Shown: piece after piece, positions 33,337-41,607 of the stretch
Numbering within the stretch: the stretch's first letter is position 1
How the letters are laid out: the number at the start of each line of letters is the position of its first letter
NCBI GenBank assembly: GCA_027491485.1
Contig: JAOZGR010000001.1
Span: 186,001-250,000 of the forward strand
Origin: Thermoproteota archaeon
Lineage (GTDB): Archaea > Korarchaeota > Korarchaeia > Korarchaeales > Korarchaeaceae
Direction: 5' to 3'
DNA: 64,000 bases
The notes under the pieces: model-generated
The model's input: the letters and a program-made list of their open reading frames with translations, nothing else
Database searches by the model: none
Told to the model about the DNA's origin: nothing
Made by a program: the position numbers and the translations under genes

Positions 33337-34110
33337 TCAGGAGCTTGGCAGCTTCTGAGGCTCTGCTGGTGGGTTGAAGACGGAATCAGGTACCGTTGTA
33401 GTTATAGTCTTTGCTATGATATCGTATCTCTCTGTTGTCTTGCCATCTTTAGACTTCCAAAGATTTAGATAGTAGGCAGGAATACCCTCGCTAGTTACAC
33501 AAATTTCCACTGTGACAGTTCCCTGAACATTCTTTCCACTAATTTTCCTATTCTCACTAGAGGTTACGTAGTAACAGTAGCAGGTTTTACCAGCATACTT
33601 CCTTGTGCCGTTATATACTGGTTTCTTGAACCTCTCTTTTCCTTCAGATACAGGATCATTCACAGGTGGAGCTCCCTCATACTCACCCGGTTTCGGTTTA
33701 GCTGTCGGTATTTCAAAGCATTGCCACTGTTCTTGCTTTGTGCACAAAATGGTTTTATCAGGGAGGTTTATTATTATAGCCTGATCTTTACCTCGACTTA
33801 CATCAAACCTCCTCTTATCACCCTTTAAATATAGGCTAACAGATCCCTCTTTCTTTAGATTTTCAAGTAGGTCATACGTCACCCTAAAAGAGGTTGTCTT
33901 TAAGAATATCTTGGAGAACTCGAAGGGTGCTTTCTGAGAAGATGTTTTCGTTGTACCTCCCGAGGTCTCTGACGCACTCTTAGTCTTAGAGGAGGCAGAC
34001 TCACCTAAGAGATCCGGAGCCACTCCCCTTGAGATGGACAGGTATGTCGATCCAAGAATAACTAGGACTATGAGCACTACGCCAATAACTATCAGAGTAT
34101 CTTTGCTCAT
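33337..34110 (-). CDS. Secreted or signal-anchored hypothetical protein near cytochrome b
   Basis: The 257-residue protein has an N-terminal membrane anchor (LIVIGVVLIVLVILGSTYL) and then a Ser/Thr-rich linker of about 30 residues. A beta-rich outer domain follows (SVSLYLKGDKRRFDV, QAIIINLPDKTILC) with five cysteines that include CTKQEQWQCFE and TCYCYYVT. The pattern resembles LolA/LppX-like single beta-sheet domains, but I cannot assign a family. It lies about 100 bases downstream of the cytochrome b gene on the same strand and could be part of the respiratory operon. Confidence 0.6.
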   Translation of the reverse strand: MSKDTLIVIGVVLIVLVILGSTYLSISRGVAPDLLGESASSKTKSASETSGGTTKTSSQKAPFEFSKIFLKTTSFRVTYDLLENLKKEGSVSLYLKGDKRRFDVSRGKDQAIIINLPDKTILCTKQEQWQCFEIPTAKPKPGEYEGAPPVNDPVSEGKERFKKPVYNGTRKYAGKTCYCYYVTSSENRKISGKNVQGTVTVEICVTSEGIPAYYLNLWKSKDGKTTERYDIIAKTITTTVPDSVFNPPAEPQKLPSS

Positions 34111-34212
34111 TATGGTTTGTTGATGTCTCTCAAATAAAAAGGAATTTACACTGATCGTCGACCTAGCTATTCTAAATCACAATCATAAAAAGATGTGAGA
34201 AAACTATGATAG

Positions 34213-35631
34213 TTACTGGGGAGTAACTGGCTTTGTGATGTACTTAGCATCAAATAGAAGGATTTTCCCTATGAAAAACGCCCATCCAAAGGCTATTATG
34301 GTTATGCCGAAGTACAGGGCAGCTAGGTTATACATCTCCTCGATGTGCGCCTGAACTCCCAGAGCTAGAGAGATTGCCTGTATTAACACCATCACCCAGA
34401 AGAGATACTTGGCCCATTCTAAGGCCAAGGGTCTGTGCCTCACCCTCTTAATAGGCTGTCTCTTCTTAGGAGGTACGGGTTTCGAGGTATATCTCGCTGC
34501 AGGTATTCCTGTTACGAATGCAACGATCAGCTCCACTGCTATCGCGTTAATTAGAGGGATTTGCTCTCCAGGTGTTAGCATACCATATATTGTGAATACT
34601 ACAAACTCCCCTGTAAGTATAGCCCCATATACGGTCGCGATTCTCCTATTCTTGGGATGTCTGCTATAGACAGGGTCTATCCAAGGCATTAACACTAATG
34701 TTAGCAATATGACTCCTGGTACAACAACTCCAGCCAGTATTGGATCTACTCCCGTTTTAATTCCCGCATATAACGCCATGAGGTACCATTCAGGTTGGCC
34801 TACTGGCAGTTCCTCAGTTGGTAGGAATTTTAAACCTAGCTCAGCCGGGAACACTGCGGCTACTACAATGAGTGAACCTATTATCACGAAGGCAGCTGCA
34901 GCCTCAGTAAGTATATGATTTGGGAAGAAGGGTACGGCCGGCTCAGGATCGGACCCATCGTATGGAGGAGATACATGATGCTGGTGTACGGAGAAGAAAT
35001 GCAGTAACATTAGTATGAGTATGAGGCCTGCAACTAATATATGATAGGCTAGGTATCTACCAACTATCTCATCGAAGGTTCCGGTACCATAGATTATCTG
35101 AGCCAATATCTTGCCGCCTGGCATACTACTTACTAAGGTATTTCCGATCCTTATGGCCTCCCCAGCAATGTGATCCATCCTAAGTGAATATCCAGTGACT
35201 CCATCTAATATCGCTAGCAGGCCAGTAAGTATACCTATTATGTAAGTGATCTCATGAGGCCTCTTATAACTCCCCAAGAAATAAACCCTGAGGAAATGTA
35301 GTATTGCTAGTAGTATCATCAGATTAGCAGCATAGAAGTGCAGACCTCTAATGATAGAACCATATGCCACCTCTTCACTTATTCTGACCACGCTATCATA
35401 TGCCAAGTTAGTCTCACCGAAGACAGGGACATAGAATATCAGTAAGATAAGCCCAGTAATGGCTTGTATAATAAACATCAATGTGGTAAGCCCGCCCAAG
35501 CTGTAAACCGGATGCAGCGTATGTCTCCATACTATCATAGAAGTAAATTCCTCAGCACCCATTCTATCTATAATCCAATTAACAAGCCAAGAGAGGCAAC
35601 TCTTTCCCTTCTTCTCACACATCATTTCCAC
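34213..35631 (-). CDS. Cytochrome b of a bc-type quinol oxidase complex
   Basis: The 472-residue membrane protein carries the transmembrane hemes of a quinol-oxidising complex. Heme ligands are two histidine pairs, each 14 residues apart: HFYAANLMILLAILH in one helix and HILVAGLILILMLLH in another. The quinol-site PEWY motif is in GQPEWYLMALY (about residue 275). Helices corresponding to subunit IV are fused on, and three more helices follow. The N-terminus has a short cytoplasmic piece with two cysteines (CEKKGKSC). It overlaps the Rieske gene by 10 bases. Cytochrome c1 and terminal oxidase genes are not in the window. Confidence 0.95.
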   Translation of the reverse strand: MEMMCEKKGKSCLSWLVNWIIDRMGAEEFTSMIVWRHTLHPVYSLGGLTTLMFIIQAITGLILLIFYVPVFGETNLAYDSVVRISEEVAYGSIIRGLHFYAANLMILLAILHFLRVYFLGSYKRPHEITYIIGILTGLLAILDGVTGYSLRMDHIAGEAIRIGNTLVSSMPGGKILAQIIYGTGTFDEIVGRYLAYHILVAGLILILMLLHFFSVHQHHVSPPYDGSDPEPAVPFFPNHILTEAAAAFVIIGSLIVVAAVFPAELGLKFLPTEELPVGQPEWYLMALYAGIKTGVDPILAGVVVPGVILLTLVLMPWIDPVYSRHPKNRRIATVYGAILTGEFVVFTIYGMLTPGEQIPLINAIAVELIVAFVTGIPAARYTSKPVPPKKRQPIKRVRHRPLALEWAKYLFWVMVLIQAISLALGVQAHIEEMYNLAALYFGITIIAFGWAFFIGKILLFDAKYITKPVTPQ

Positions 35632-36128
35632 CCTTTAGCGTAAATATCTCCGTTCTCATCTATTTCGATCTCAATTTCAGGTAGCGGCCTGGGCGGGGGC
35701 CCAGATATTACCTCTCCCGTCACGGGATCAAAATACCCAGCGTGGCAGGGGCAGTATATATCGTTACCAGGCTCTAAGTGTACTATACAGCCTAAGTGAG
35801 TGCATAAGGCACTAAATGCCTTGAACTCCGTCCCTGCCTTCTGGGCTAGCTCTGGCCTCAGCCTTATTAGTATTGCAGGGTGTTGTCCCCTACTTCCATC
35901 TGGGTTTATCGGCATTATGAATTGCTTCTGCGAATCCGGCTGCAAGTCATTTTTGTTGGCTATCTTGATGGGGAGCTTCCCCTTCCTCTCTCCACTCACT
36001 TTACCAATTACAACTCTTTCGGAGGTTATATATTCGACCAAGGGGACCCCTACTGCAGCTGCCGCTAGCGCTATGGATGCTACGATCCCTCCCTTTATGA
36101 ACTCTCTCCTGCTAATACCTTCATCCAT
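35622..36128 (-). CDS. Rieske iron-sulphur protein
   Basis: The 168-residue protein has a twin-arginine-type signal anchor (SRREFIKGGIVASIALAAAAVG), so it is exported folded and stays membrane-bound. The soluble domain has both cluster-binding boxes, CTHLGC and CPCHAGYFD (Cys-x-His and Cys-x2-His ligands for a 2Fe-2S cluster), then GPPPRPLPE. It takes electrons from quinol beside cytochrome b. It lies between the small membrane protein (1-base overlap) and cytochrome b (10-base overlap). Confidence 0.96.
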   Translation of the reverse strand: MDEGISRREFIKGGIVASIALAAAAVGVPLVEYITSERVVIGKVSGERKGKLPIKIANKNDLQPDSQKQFIMPINPDGSRGQHPAILIRLRPELAQKAGTEFKAFSALCTHLGCIVHLEPGNDIYCPCHAGYFDPVTGEVISGPPPRPLPEIEIEIDENGDIYAKGWK

Positions 36129-36304
36129 TACTCCTCACCTTCCGGGATCCCTAAGCTCCTAGCATAGCAGGTATAAATGACTAGGCCTATAACGAACATG
36201 GCAATTATCCCAACTAAAACCCAAAGTTGAGTTATATTATTGAAAGTACTTTGCAGAAGAACCTCTGTGTGGCTCCACAGCTTTGAAAACATCATCATCA
36301 CCAT
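36128..36304 (-). CDS. Small single-helix subunit preceding Rieske
   Basis: The ATG at 36304 gives 58 residues, with one membrane helix (LWVLVGIIAMFVIGLVIYTCY) and an acidic tail (IPEGEE). A longer frame to 36340 is possible but adds a soluble piece. The stop overlaps the Rieske start. Position suggests a minor structural subunit of the cytochrome b complex; no sequence family is recognised. Confidence 0.6.
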   Translation of the reverse strand: MVMMMFSKLWSHTEVLLQSTFNNITQLWVLVGIIAMFVIGLVIYTCYARSLGIPEGEE

Positions 36305-36527
36305 GAGAACACACCCTTCAAGCGACCTCGTTCTAGACAACTACAAAACAAATAAAATTTTTGCAATAAGTCATATGAAGTTCGTTCACTAGACTTGGGT
36401 CAATAGTCTAATGTTTTCTTATTTTTTCCCGATAGATAAAGAGTTATGTACAGCAAACTGGGTCGGAATATTTATCTTATTGACCTAATAGCTGTTAGAC
36501 GGTCCCCTAAGAAGGGAGGTAATTATT
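36305..36527. promoter_or_regulatory. Divergent promoter region between cytochrome b and succinate dehydrogenase operons
   Basis: This 223-base AT-rich gap controls two respiratory operons. For the sdh genes, AATATTTATCTTATT (about 36467-36481) is a TATA candidate, and AAGGGAGGT at 36512-36520 is the ribosome-binding site seven bases before TTG 36528. On the minus strand AAAATTTTATTTG (about 36348-36360) could be the promoter for the small subunit. I found no clear operator. Confidence 0.45.
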
Positions 36528-38246
36528 TTGGTCGAGGTAGTAACCACTGATATTGTTGTTATTGGGTCAGGCTTAGCCGGTCTCAGAGCTGCTATCGAGG
36601 CTGCTAGAAGGGGTAATGGCGAGTTGGACATCTCGGTATTAACAAAAGTTCATGCGATGAGATCTCACTCAGTAGCATACGCCGGAGGGACAGGTGCTGT
36701 CCTATATCCGGATGAGGGAGATAGTTACGACCTACACGCCTTTGATACAATAAAGGGTGCTGCATGGCTGGCCGATCAGGATGCCGTAGAACTATTTGTC
36801 AGACTTGCACCCCAAGAGATATATCAACTCGATCATTGGGGGATGCCTTGGGGCAGAAGACCAGATGGTAGGATAGCCCAAAGAAGATTCGGAGGCCATA
36901 GCTTCCCAAGAGCTTGTTTTGCTGCAGATAAAACTGGGCTCTATGCGATGCAGACTCTCTATGACACTGCTCTCAAGTATGACGGCATAAAGTTCTACCA
37001 TGAGTTCTTTGTGACCTCACTTATATTAGAGAATAACGAGTTCAGGGGCGTCACAGCTATAGATCTAAAAACCGGAGAATTCTACTTGTTCAAAGCAAAA
37101 GCTGGCATACTGGCCACTGGAGGTGCTGGAAGGTTATACCCCTTTACTACATACTCTCATTCTTCCACAGCAGATGGCATGGCTATGGCGTATAGAGCAG
37201 GTTTGCCTTTGAAAGACATGGAATTCTTCCAGTTCCACCCAACTGGCCTAGTTCCATCAGGCATATTGATTTCAGAGGCAGCCAGGGGTGAGGGTGGTTA
37301 CCTGATTAACAATAAGGGAGAGAGGTTCATGAAGAATTATGCCCCCGAAAGGATGGAGCTGGCTCCAAGGGATGTAGTTTCAAGGGCTGAGATGACTGAA
37401 ATACTTGAAGGCAGGGGATTTAAGGGCCCTGGAGGACTAGACTATGTCCTTTTGGATCTAAGACATCTAGGCGAGGAGAAGATAGATGAGAGGCTTCCAC
37501 ATATAAGAGAGCTCGCTATAAGGTTCGCTGGAGTCGATCCGGTCAAGGAACCCATGCCGGTTAGGCCGGTAGCTCATTACTCCATGGGTGGTGTACACAC
37601 GGATATATATGGAGCTACACCAGCGAAAGGCCTATGGGCTGCGGGAGAAGTAGCCTGTGTCAGCCTGCATGGAGCTAATAGACTTGGAACTAATTCCTCA
37701 TCAGACTGCCTTGTCTACGGTATGTTAACTGGTAGACAAGCTGCCGATTATGCGATGAAGAGTAGCCTTAGGGAGGTTCCAATGGACATTGTCGAAGCTG
37801 AGGAGAGGAGAATCTTCGATAAGATACTCAAGGGGTCTACTGGAGAGAACCCCTACCATATAAGGAGAGAGATGCAGAGCACTATGGGTAAACATGTCTA
37901 TATTTTCAGGGATGAGAAGGGTCTCAAAGAGGCTTTAAGGAAGATAAGAGAGTTAAGGGAGAGGTTTGGTCAAGGCCATGTCGCTGATAAGGACCTAGAA
38001 TACAACATAAATCTAATTCACGTGTTGGAGCTCGACGCAATGCTTGAAATCGCACAGGTCGTCGTAGCTTCGGCCCTGAATAGAACTGAAAGTAGGGGTG
38101 CGCATACAAGACTCGACTATCCAAAGAGAGACGATGAAAACTGGTTAAAGCATACATTAATAAGCAGAGGAGCAGAAGGTGAGCCGCTATTCAACTACCT
38201 ACCAGTAACGATCACAAAGTGGCCTCCCGCTGAGAGAAAGTATTGA
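36528..38246 (+). CDS. sdhA: Succinate dehydrogenase/fumarate reductase flavoprotein
   Basis: The 572-residue FAD subunit oxidises succinate to fumarate. The FAD motif VVIGSGLAGLRAAIEAARRG is at about residues 10-29. The flavin-linking histidine region is VHAMRSHSVAYAGGTGA. The substrate region includes FFQFHPTGL and ARGEGGYLIN. The active-site Arg is in RAEMTEILEGRG, and HYSMGGVHTDIYG and GEVACVSLHGANRLGTNS close the FAD site. It starts with TTG behind a strong ribosome-binding site. The downstream genes supply two membrane anchors and the iron-sulphur subunit, in the order A-C-D-B. Confidence 0.97.
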   Translation: MVEVVTTDIVVIGSGLAGLRAAIEAARRGNGELDISVLTKVHAMRSHSVAYAGGTGAVLYPDEGDSYDLHAFDTIKGAAWLADQDAVELFVRLAPQEIYQLDHWGMPWGRRPDGRIAQRRFGGHSFPRACFAADKTGLYAMQTLYDTALKYDGIKFYHEFFVTSLILENNEFRGVTAIDLKTGEFYLFKAKAGILATGGAGRLYPFTTYSHSSTADGMAMAYRAGLPLKDMEFFQFHPTGLVPSGILISEAARGEGGYLINNKGERFMKNYAPERMELAPRDVVSRAEMTEILEGRGFKGPGGLDYVLLDLRHLGEEKIDERLPHIRELAIRFAGVDPVKEPMPVRPVAHYSMGGVHTDIYGATPAKGLWAAGEVACVSLHGANRLGTNSSSDCLVYGMLTGRQAADYAMKSSLREVPMDIVEAEERRIFDKILKGSTGENPYHIRREMQSTMGKHVYIFRDEKGLKEALRKIRELRERFGQGHVADKDLEYNINLIHVLELDAMLEIAQVVVASALNRTESRGAHTRLDYPKRDDENWLKHTLISRGAEGEPLFNYLPVTITKWPPAERKY

Positions 38247-38255
38247 GGTGATCTT

Positions 38256-38678
38256 ATGGAGGAGGCTAGGGAGGAGTTTGTTGAATATTATGCTAAAAAT
38301 ATGGGTGGGGTTTTAGGCTGGTTTAAGGCAAGAGTGTATACGATAGAGAGATGGCTCTATGGGGCACATAGGATCACAGGCATCTTGATAGTCCTATTCA
38401 TGCTTCCTCACTTCTACAGCACAGGCTGGCATCCCGGGCTATGGGGAGATTTCATCTTGGGTATCATAGTCACCTTCCATATAGCGAACGGTATCAGGCT
38501 AATACTTGCTGAGTTGGGATTCGCAGTAGGAAAGCCATTACTCGTGAAAAAGCCTTCTCAGAGACCAGTATCTCTTGAAGGATCTCAAAGATACCTTGTG
38601 GCATTAGCACTGCTGCTTTTCATAGTGCTTGCAGTTATCTGGGCTTATTACGCCCTAATAGTCCAAGCTGCAACGTGA
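38256..38678 (+). CDS. sdhC: Succinate dehydrogenase membrane anchor C (cytochrome b556)
   Basis: The 140 residues include about 45 N-terminal soluble residues and then three membrane helices. ERWLYGAHRITGILI matches the SdhC HRxTG quinone-site motif. HIANGIRLILAELG has the heme-ligand histidine and the HxxNGIRH-like motif. It forms the membrane anchor with the next gene. The spacing between these genes is 9-13 bases, all in one operon. Confidence 0.9.
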   Translation: MEEAREEFVEYYAKNMGGVLGWFKARVYTIERWLYGAHRITGILIVLFMLPHFYSTGWHPGLWGDFILGIIVTFHIANGIRLILAELGFAVGKPLLVKKPSQRPVSLEGSQRYLVALALLLFIVLAVIWAYYALIVQAAT

Positions 38679-38691
38679 TGGGGGTGTTCGT

Positions 38692-39012
38692 ATGAGGGAG
38701 TCAACTGTAATGTTCCTCCACTACATTACAGCCATCTTAATAGCTGTTACTGGATTAATACATCTGCTCGCTAACAATGAGCCGACCATTGGCCCACTAA
38801 TCAAGGAAAATCCAGTGATATACCTAGGTAATATGGCTATCTTCTTGGCTGCTCTGCTTTATCATGCATTCAATGGTGTCAGGGTCATACTAATAGAGTT
38901 GGTGCCAGATCCGTGCTGGACTAAATGGATAAGCTGGGCCGTAGTGATAATAGGAATAGTTACCTATGTCGTAGGGCTTCAGGTGCTTCTAGTGGCTTTA
39001 GGATTGGTATAG
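38692..39012 (+). CDS. sdhD: Succinate dehydrogenase membrane anchor D
   Basis: The 106-residue protein has three membrane helices. FLHYITAILIAVTGLIHLL and YHAFNGVRVILIELVP both match the SdhC/D superfamily pattern, with the second histidine a potential heme ligand. It is paired with the C anchor and followed 12 bases later by the iron-sulphur gene. Confidence 0.87.
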   Translation: MRESTVMFLHYITAILIAVTGLIHLLANNEPTIGPLIKENPVIYLGNMAIFLAALLYHAFNGVRVILIELVPDPCWTKWISWAVVIIGIVTYVVGLQVLLVALGLV

Positions 39013-39024
39013 GGAGGTGCTACC

Positions 39025-39891
39025 ATGTCAACTGAGGTAAAGGAATATGCTCTTCCTCCTGAGGTTCTGGAGGAGACTGTTAAAGCTTCTGAGGAGTTAT
39101 GGAAGCCGATAAAGAAGGTTAAGTTTAGGATTTACAAGTACAACCCCAAGAGGGACTATGCCCCGCACTGGGAAGAGTATGAGCTAGAGGTATCTAAAGG
39201 CATGACTATACTTGACGCTTTACTGGAGATAAAGGGCGAAAAGGATCATACTTTAGGGATGAGATATTCCTGCAGAATGGGACTATGTGGTTCCTGCGCT
39301 ATGATGATAAATGGAAAGCAGATGTTAGCTTGCCAGACCAGAGTTATAGAGGCCGCAGGAGATGGTGATGTAATTGAACTCAGACCTCTGGAGAACTTCC
39401 CAGTAACTAGAGATCTAGCAACCGATTTCTCGGCATTCTTCGAGAAGCATAAGACAGTCAAGCCTTGGATAATAAGGGATGAGGAAGAACTTGATAATCC
39501 GACCGGGCCTTACAAGCAGACCATAGAGGAATATGCTAGATACTACCAGTTTACGGATTGTATAAAGTGTGGTGCGTGCCTATCAGCCTGCCCAACAGCA
39601 GCAACGGATTATGAATACCTAGGGCCTCAGGCCTTGGCTCAGGCCTATAGATACTTGGTAGATAGTAGGGATGATGGGTTAGATGAGAGAATAGCAGTCG
39701 TAGATGTGGCTCATGGATGCTGGCGCTGTCACTTCGCTGGTTCATGTTCAGATGTCTGCCCGAGGGGTGTAGATCCAGCACAGGGTATACAATTACTTAA
39801 AGGCCTTATAATCAGGAGGAAGTTCGGTTTTAGGCCACACAAACCCACCGAGGCCCTTCCAGCGAAAATAGCTAAGAAGAAAGAGCAGTAA
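39025..39891 (+). CDS. sdhB: Succinate dehydrogenase iron-sulphur subunit
   Basis: The 288 residues have a plant-type ferredoxin domain with CRMGLCGSCAMMINGKQMLAC (2Fe-2S). A bacterial ferredoxin-like domain follows with CIKCGACLSACP (4Fe-4S) and CHFAGSCSDVCP (3Fe-4S). It passes electrons from FAD to quinone. The N-terminus is about 40 residues longer than in short bacterial forms, and the C-terminus is basic. It is the last gene of the operon. Confidence 0.96.
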   Translation: MSTEVKEYALPPEVLEETVKASEELWKPIKKVKFRIYKYNPKRDYAPHWEEYELEVSKGMTILDALLEIKGEKDHTLGMRYSCRMGLCGSCAMMINGKQMLACQTRVIEAAGDGDVIELRPLENFPVTRDLATDFSAFFEKHKTVKPWIIRDEEELDNPTGPYKQTIEEYARYYQFTDCIKCGACLSACPTAATDYEYLGPQALAQAYRYLVDSRDDGLDERIAVVDVAHGCWRCHFAGSCSDVCPRGVDPAQGIQLLKGLIIRRKFGFRPHKPTEALPAKIAKKKEQ

Positions 39892-39920
39892 CTCTCTATA
39901 CCATTATTTTTAATAATTTG

Positions 39921-39940
39921 GAAGGTAGCGTCTTTTTATT
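39921..39940 (+). terminator. T-rich terminator after the sdh operon
   Basis: GCGTCTTTTTATTG follows sdhB by about 35 bases and precedes the C/D sRNA. A run of five T residues is the visible signal; there is no strong hairpin. Confidence 0.35.
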
Positions 39941-39960
39941 GCTCATACCCGTTAGGGAAC

Positions 39961-40018
39961 GGGGAATGAAGTAGGATCAACCACCTGATTTATGATGATT
40001 TTGCCGAGTCCTGACCCC
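39961..40018 (+). ncRNA. Dual-guide box C/D sRNA
   Basis: The 58-nt element has full C/D geometry. The terminal stem is GGGG (39961-39964) with CCCC (40015-40018). Box C is ATGAAGT (39966-39972, degenerate), followed by a 12-nt guide and D' CTGA (39985-39988). A 3-nt spacer and box C' ATGATGA (39992-39998, perfect) lead to a second 12-nt guide and D CTGA (40011-40014). The D' guide AGGATCAACCAC has a 10-nt complement to GGTTGATCCT at the conserved 5' end of archaeal 16S rRNA. The D guide TTTTGCCGAGTC complements GACTCGGCAAAA, which resembles a conserved 23S rRNA segment. By the +5 rule it would direct 2'-O-methylation of a U in 16S and a C in 23S. It lies between sdhB and prsW. Confidence 0.85.
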
Positions 40019-40022
40019 TTCA

Positions 40023-40046
40023 CATATAAAAATCCCTTTATAAAGG
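40023..40046 (+). promoter_or_regulatory. TATA-rich promoter for prsW
   Basis: CATATAAAAATC and TTTATAAAGG lie 55-75 bases before the ATG at 40101. The second element (about 40037-40046) would give a transcript start near 40068-40072 and a leader of about 30 bases. Confidence 0.4.
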
Positions 40047-40100
40047 ACATAAGTTCCCTCTCACTTTTTCAACGAATTTTCAGAAGGGATACTTGGGATC

Positions 40101-40835
40101 ATGGTATCATCAGCGTACCAAAAAACTTCAGTAATGAAGCCCCCTCTATCATATGAAATGATCACGACACCCCTCTCCTTATTAGCCTTAGCCATAGCAC
40201 CGGGCTTATTCCTAATGATAATTTTCTATACGAGGGATAGGTACGAACCAGAACCCTTAAGGCTTGTCATAAAGGTTTTTGTACTGGGAATCTTTTCCGT
40301 AATACCCGCTGTCATGTTAGAACTTATGCTGTCAGTGGAAGCTGATGATATCTTAAGTCTGGGATACAATTCATACATTGGTATAGCTCTCCCTGAGGAG
40401 ATCATGAAGTTTATACTCGTTTTCTATGGAGCTTACAGGATCAGAGAGTTTGATGAGCCAATGGATGGGGTTGTATATTCTGTATCTTCTTCGCTGGGTT
40501 TTGCAACACTAGAGAATGTTTTCTACGTTTTAGAAGGTGGATTTGCTGTTGGAATAATGAGAGGGCTATTCTCAGTGCCAGGCCATGCAATGTATGGTGC
40601 TGTTATGGGTTTCTACATGGGAAAAGCGAAGTTTTCCCTAGAGAGGAACCCCTTATTAATGAGGAGTCTCCTCTACCCGGTTCTACTCCATGGGACATAT
40701 GATTTCCTGCTTTTCCTAGATCCCTTATACTTCATCCTTATTGAGATACCCATTATGATAATTACCCTTATCTTCGTAAGGATGAGTCTACAGAGATTAA
40801 GCGCAATATCTCCTTTCAAACACAGTAGTACCTAA
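40101..40835 (+). CDS. prsW: PrsW-type intramembrane metalloprotease
   Basis: The 244-residue protein has about seven membrane helices and the conserved motifs of the PrsW family in the CAAX-protease-like superfamily. These are RYEPEPLRLVIKVF, the glutamate pair ALPEEIMKFILVFYG, EFDEPMDGVVYSVSSSLGFATLENVFYV, and the histidines in SVPGHAMYGAVMG and LLHGTYDFLLF. In Bacillus, PrsW cuts an anti-sigma factor. Archaea lack that target, so the substrate is unknown. It has its own promoter and is flanked by the sdh genes and superoxide reductase. Confidence 0.92.
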   Translation: MVSSAYQKTSVMKPPLSYEMITTPLSLLALAIAPGLFLMIIFYTRDRYEPEPLRLVIKVFVLGIFSVIPAVMLELMLSVEADDILSLGYNSYIGIALPEEIMKFILVFYGAYRIREFDEPMDGVVYSVSSSLGFATLENVFYVLEGGFAVGIMRGLFSVPGHAMYGAVMGFYMGKAKFSLERNPLLMRSLLYPVLLHGTYDFLLFLDPLYFILIEIPIMIITLIFVRMSLQRLSAISPFKHSST

Positions 40836-40940
40836 GCTTTTCATCTAAGATTCAATCATTTACATAACTTACGTCCTTTCTACCATAGCTAACACTCAAA
40901 CTTAATAAATCCCTCTTATCCATGGAATTTAGATTCAAAA

Positions 40941-41603
40941 ATGCTGCAGAGAAGCCAGATACTACGATGCGGAATATGTGGGAAGATGATCGAGGTAATT
41001 AATCCTGGGAGGGGATTACTGCTCTGCTGCGGTAAGCCCATGGCGCCACTAGTTGAGAAGGTATATGGGGAGTTTGCAGAGGATCATAGGCCGAGTACTT
41101 GGAGAAAAGACGAATCTGTGGTCTTAGAAGTCGGTGTAACTCCGCATGAAATGACTGAGCAGCACCATATAATATGGTTAGAAGTGGTAACCCCTAAGAG
41201 GATAATAAGAAGGATATTTAACCCAGGTGATAGGCCTGAGGTTGAACTAGAATTACCAAGAGGCGAAATCTATGTAAGGGTTCTCTGTAATAAGCATGGA
41301 CTATGGAAATTTCGTATAAAATTCCCTGTTGAGAATGAAGACAAATACAGGATCATCTCTAAGGCCGTTGATAGTTTTAATACTTTTAGAGCTCCAGAAG
41401 CTAGGGCTAGAGTCTTAGAAGTAAGTGATGACACACTTAAAGTAGAGTTTACAGGAAACCTCTGCCGTACGTGTGGGTTCTATGATTATTTCGAAGATTT
41501 CAGACTAATTCTCAAAGATGAGGGGTTAGATTCTCAACTAACAGAGATCAGAGAACTTGAGGATAGCACCATTGTGAAATACAAACTAAAATGCGGGATG
41601 TGA
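40941..41603 (+). CDS. Superoxide reductase (desulfoferrodoxin-like) with C-terminal extension
   Basis: The enzyme reduces superoxide to hydrogen peroxide without releasing oxygen. The N-terminal desulforedoxin domain has C10, C13 and the pair C29-C30 as ligands for an FeCys4 centre. The catalytic domain keeps all ligands of the FeHis4Cys site: H49, H69 and H75 (PHEMTEQHH), then C116 and H119 in CNKHGLWK. Residues about 131-220 extend past the normal end with a conserved-looking CRTCGF pair and a terminal cysteine (KLKCGM). That part is not in standard desulfoferrodoxin and its function is unknown. It is followed five bases later by the Ogg2 glycosylase. Confidence 0.92.
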   Translation: MLQRSQILRCGICGKMIEVINPGRGLLLCCGKPMAPLVEKVYGEFAEDHRPSTWRKDESVVLEVGVTPHEMTEQHHIIWLEVVTPKRIIRRIFNPGDRPEVELELPRGEIYVRVLCNKHGLWKFRIKFPVENEDKYRIISKAVDSFNTFRAPEARARVLEVSDDTLKVEFTGNLCRTCGFYDYFEDFRLILKDEGLDSQLTEIRELEDSTIVKYKLKCGM

Positions 41604-41607
41604 TACA

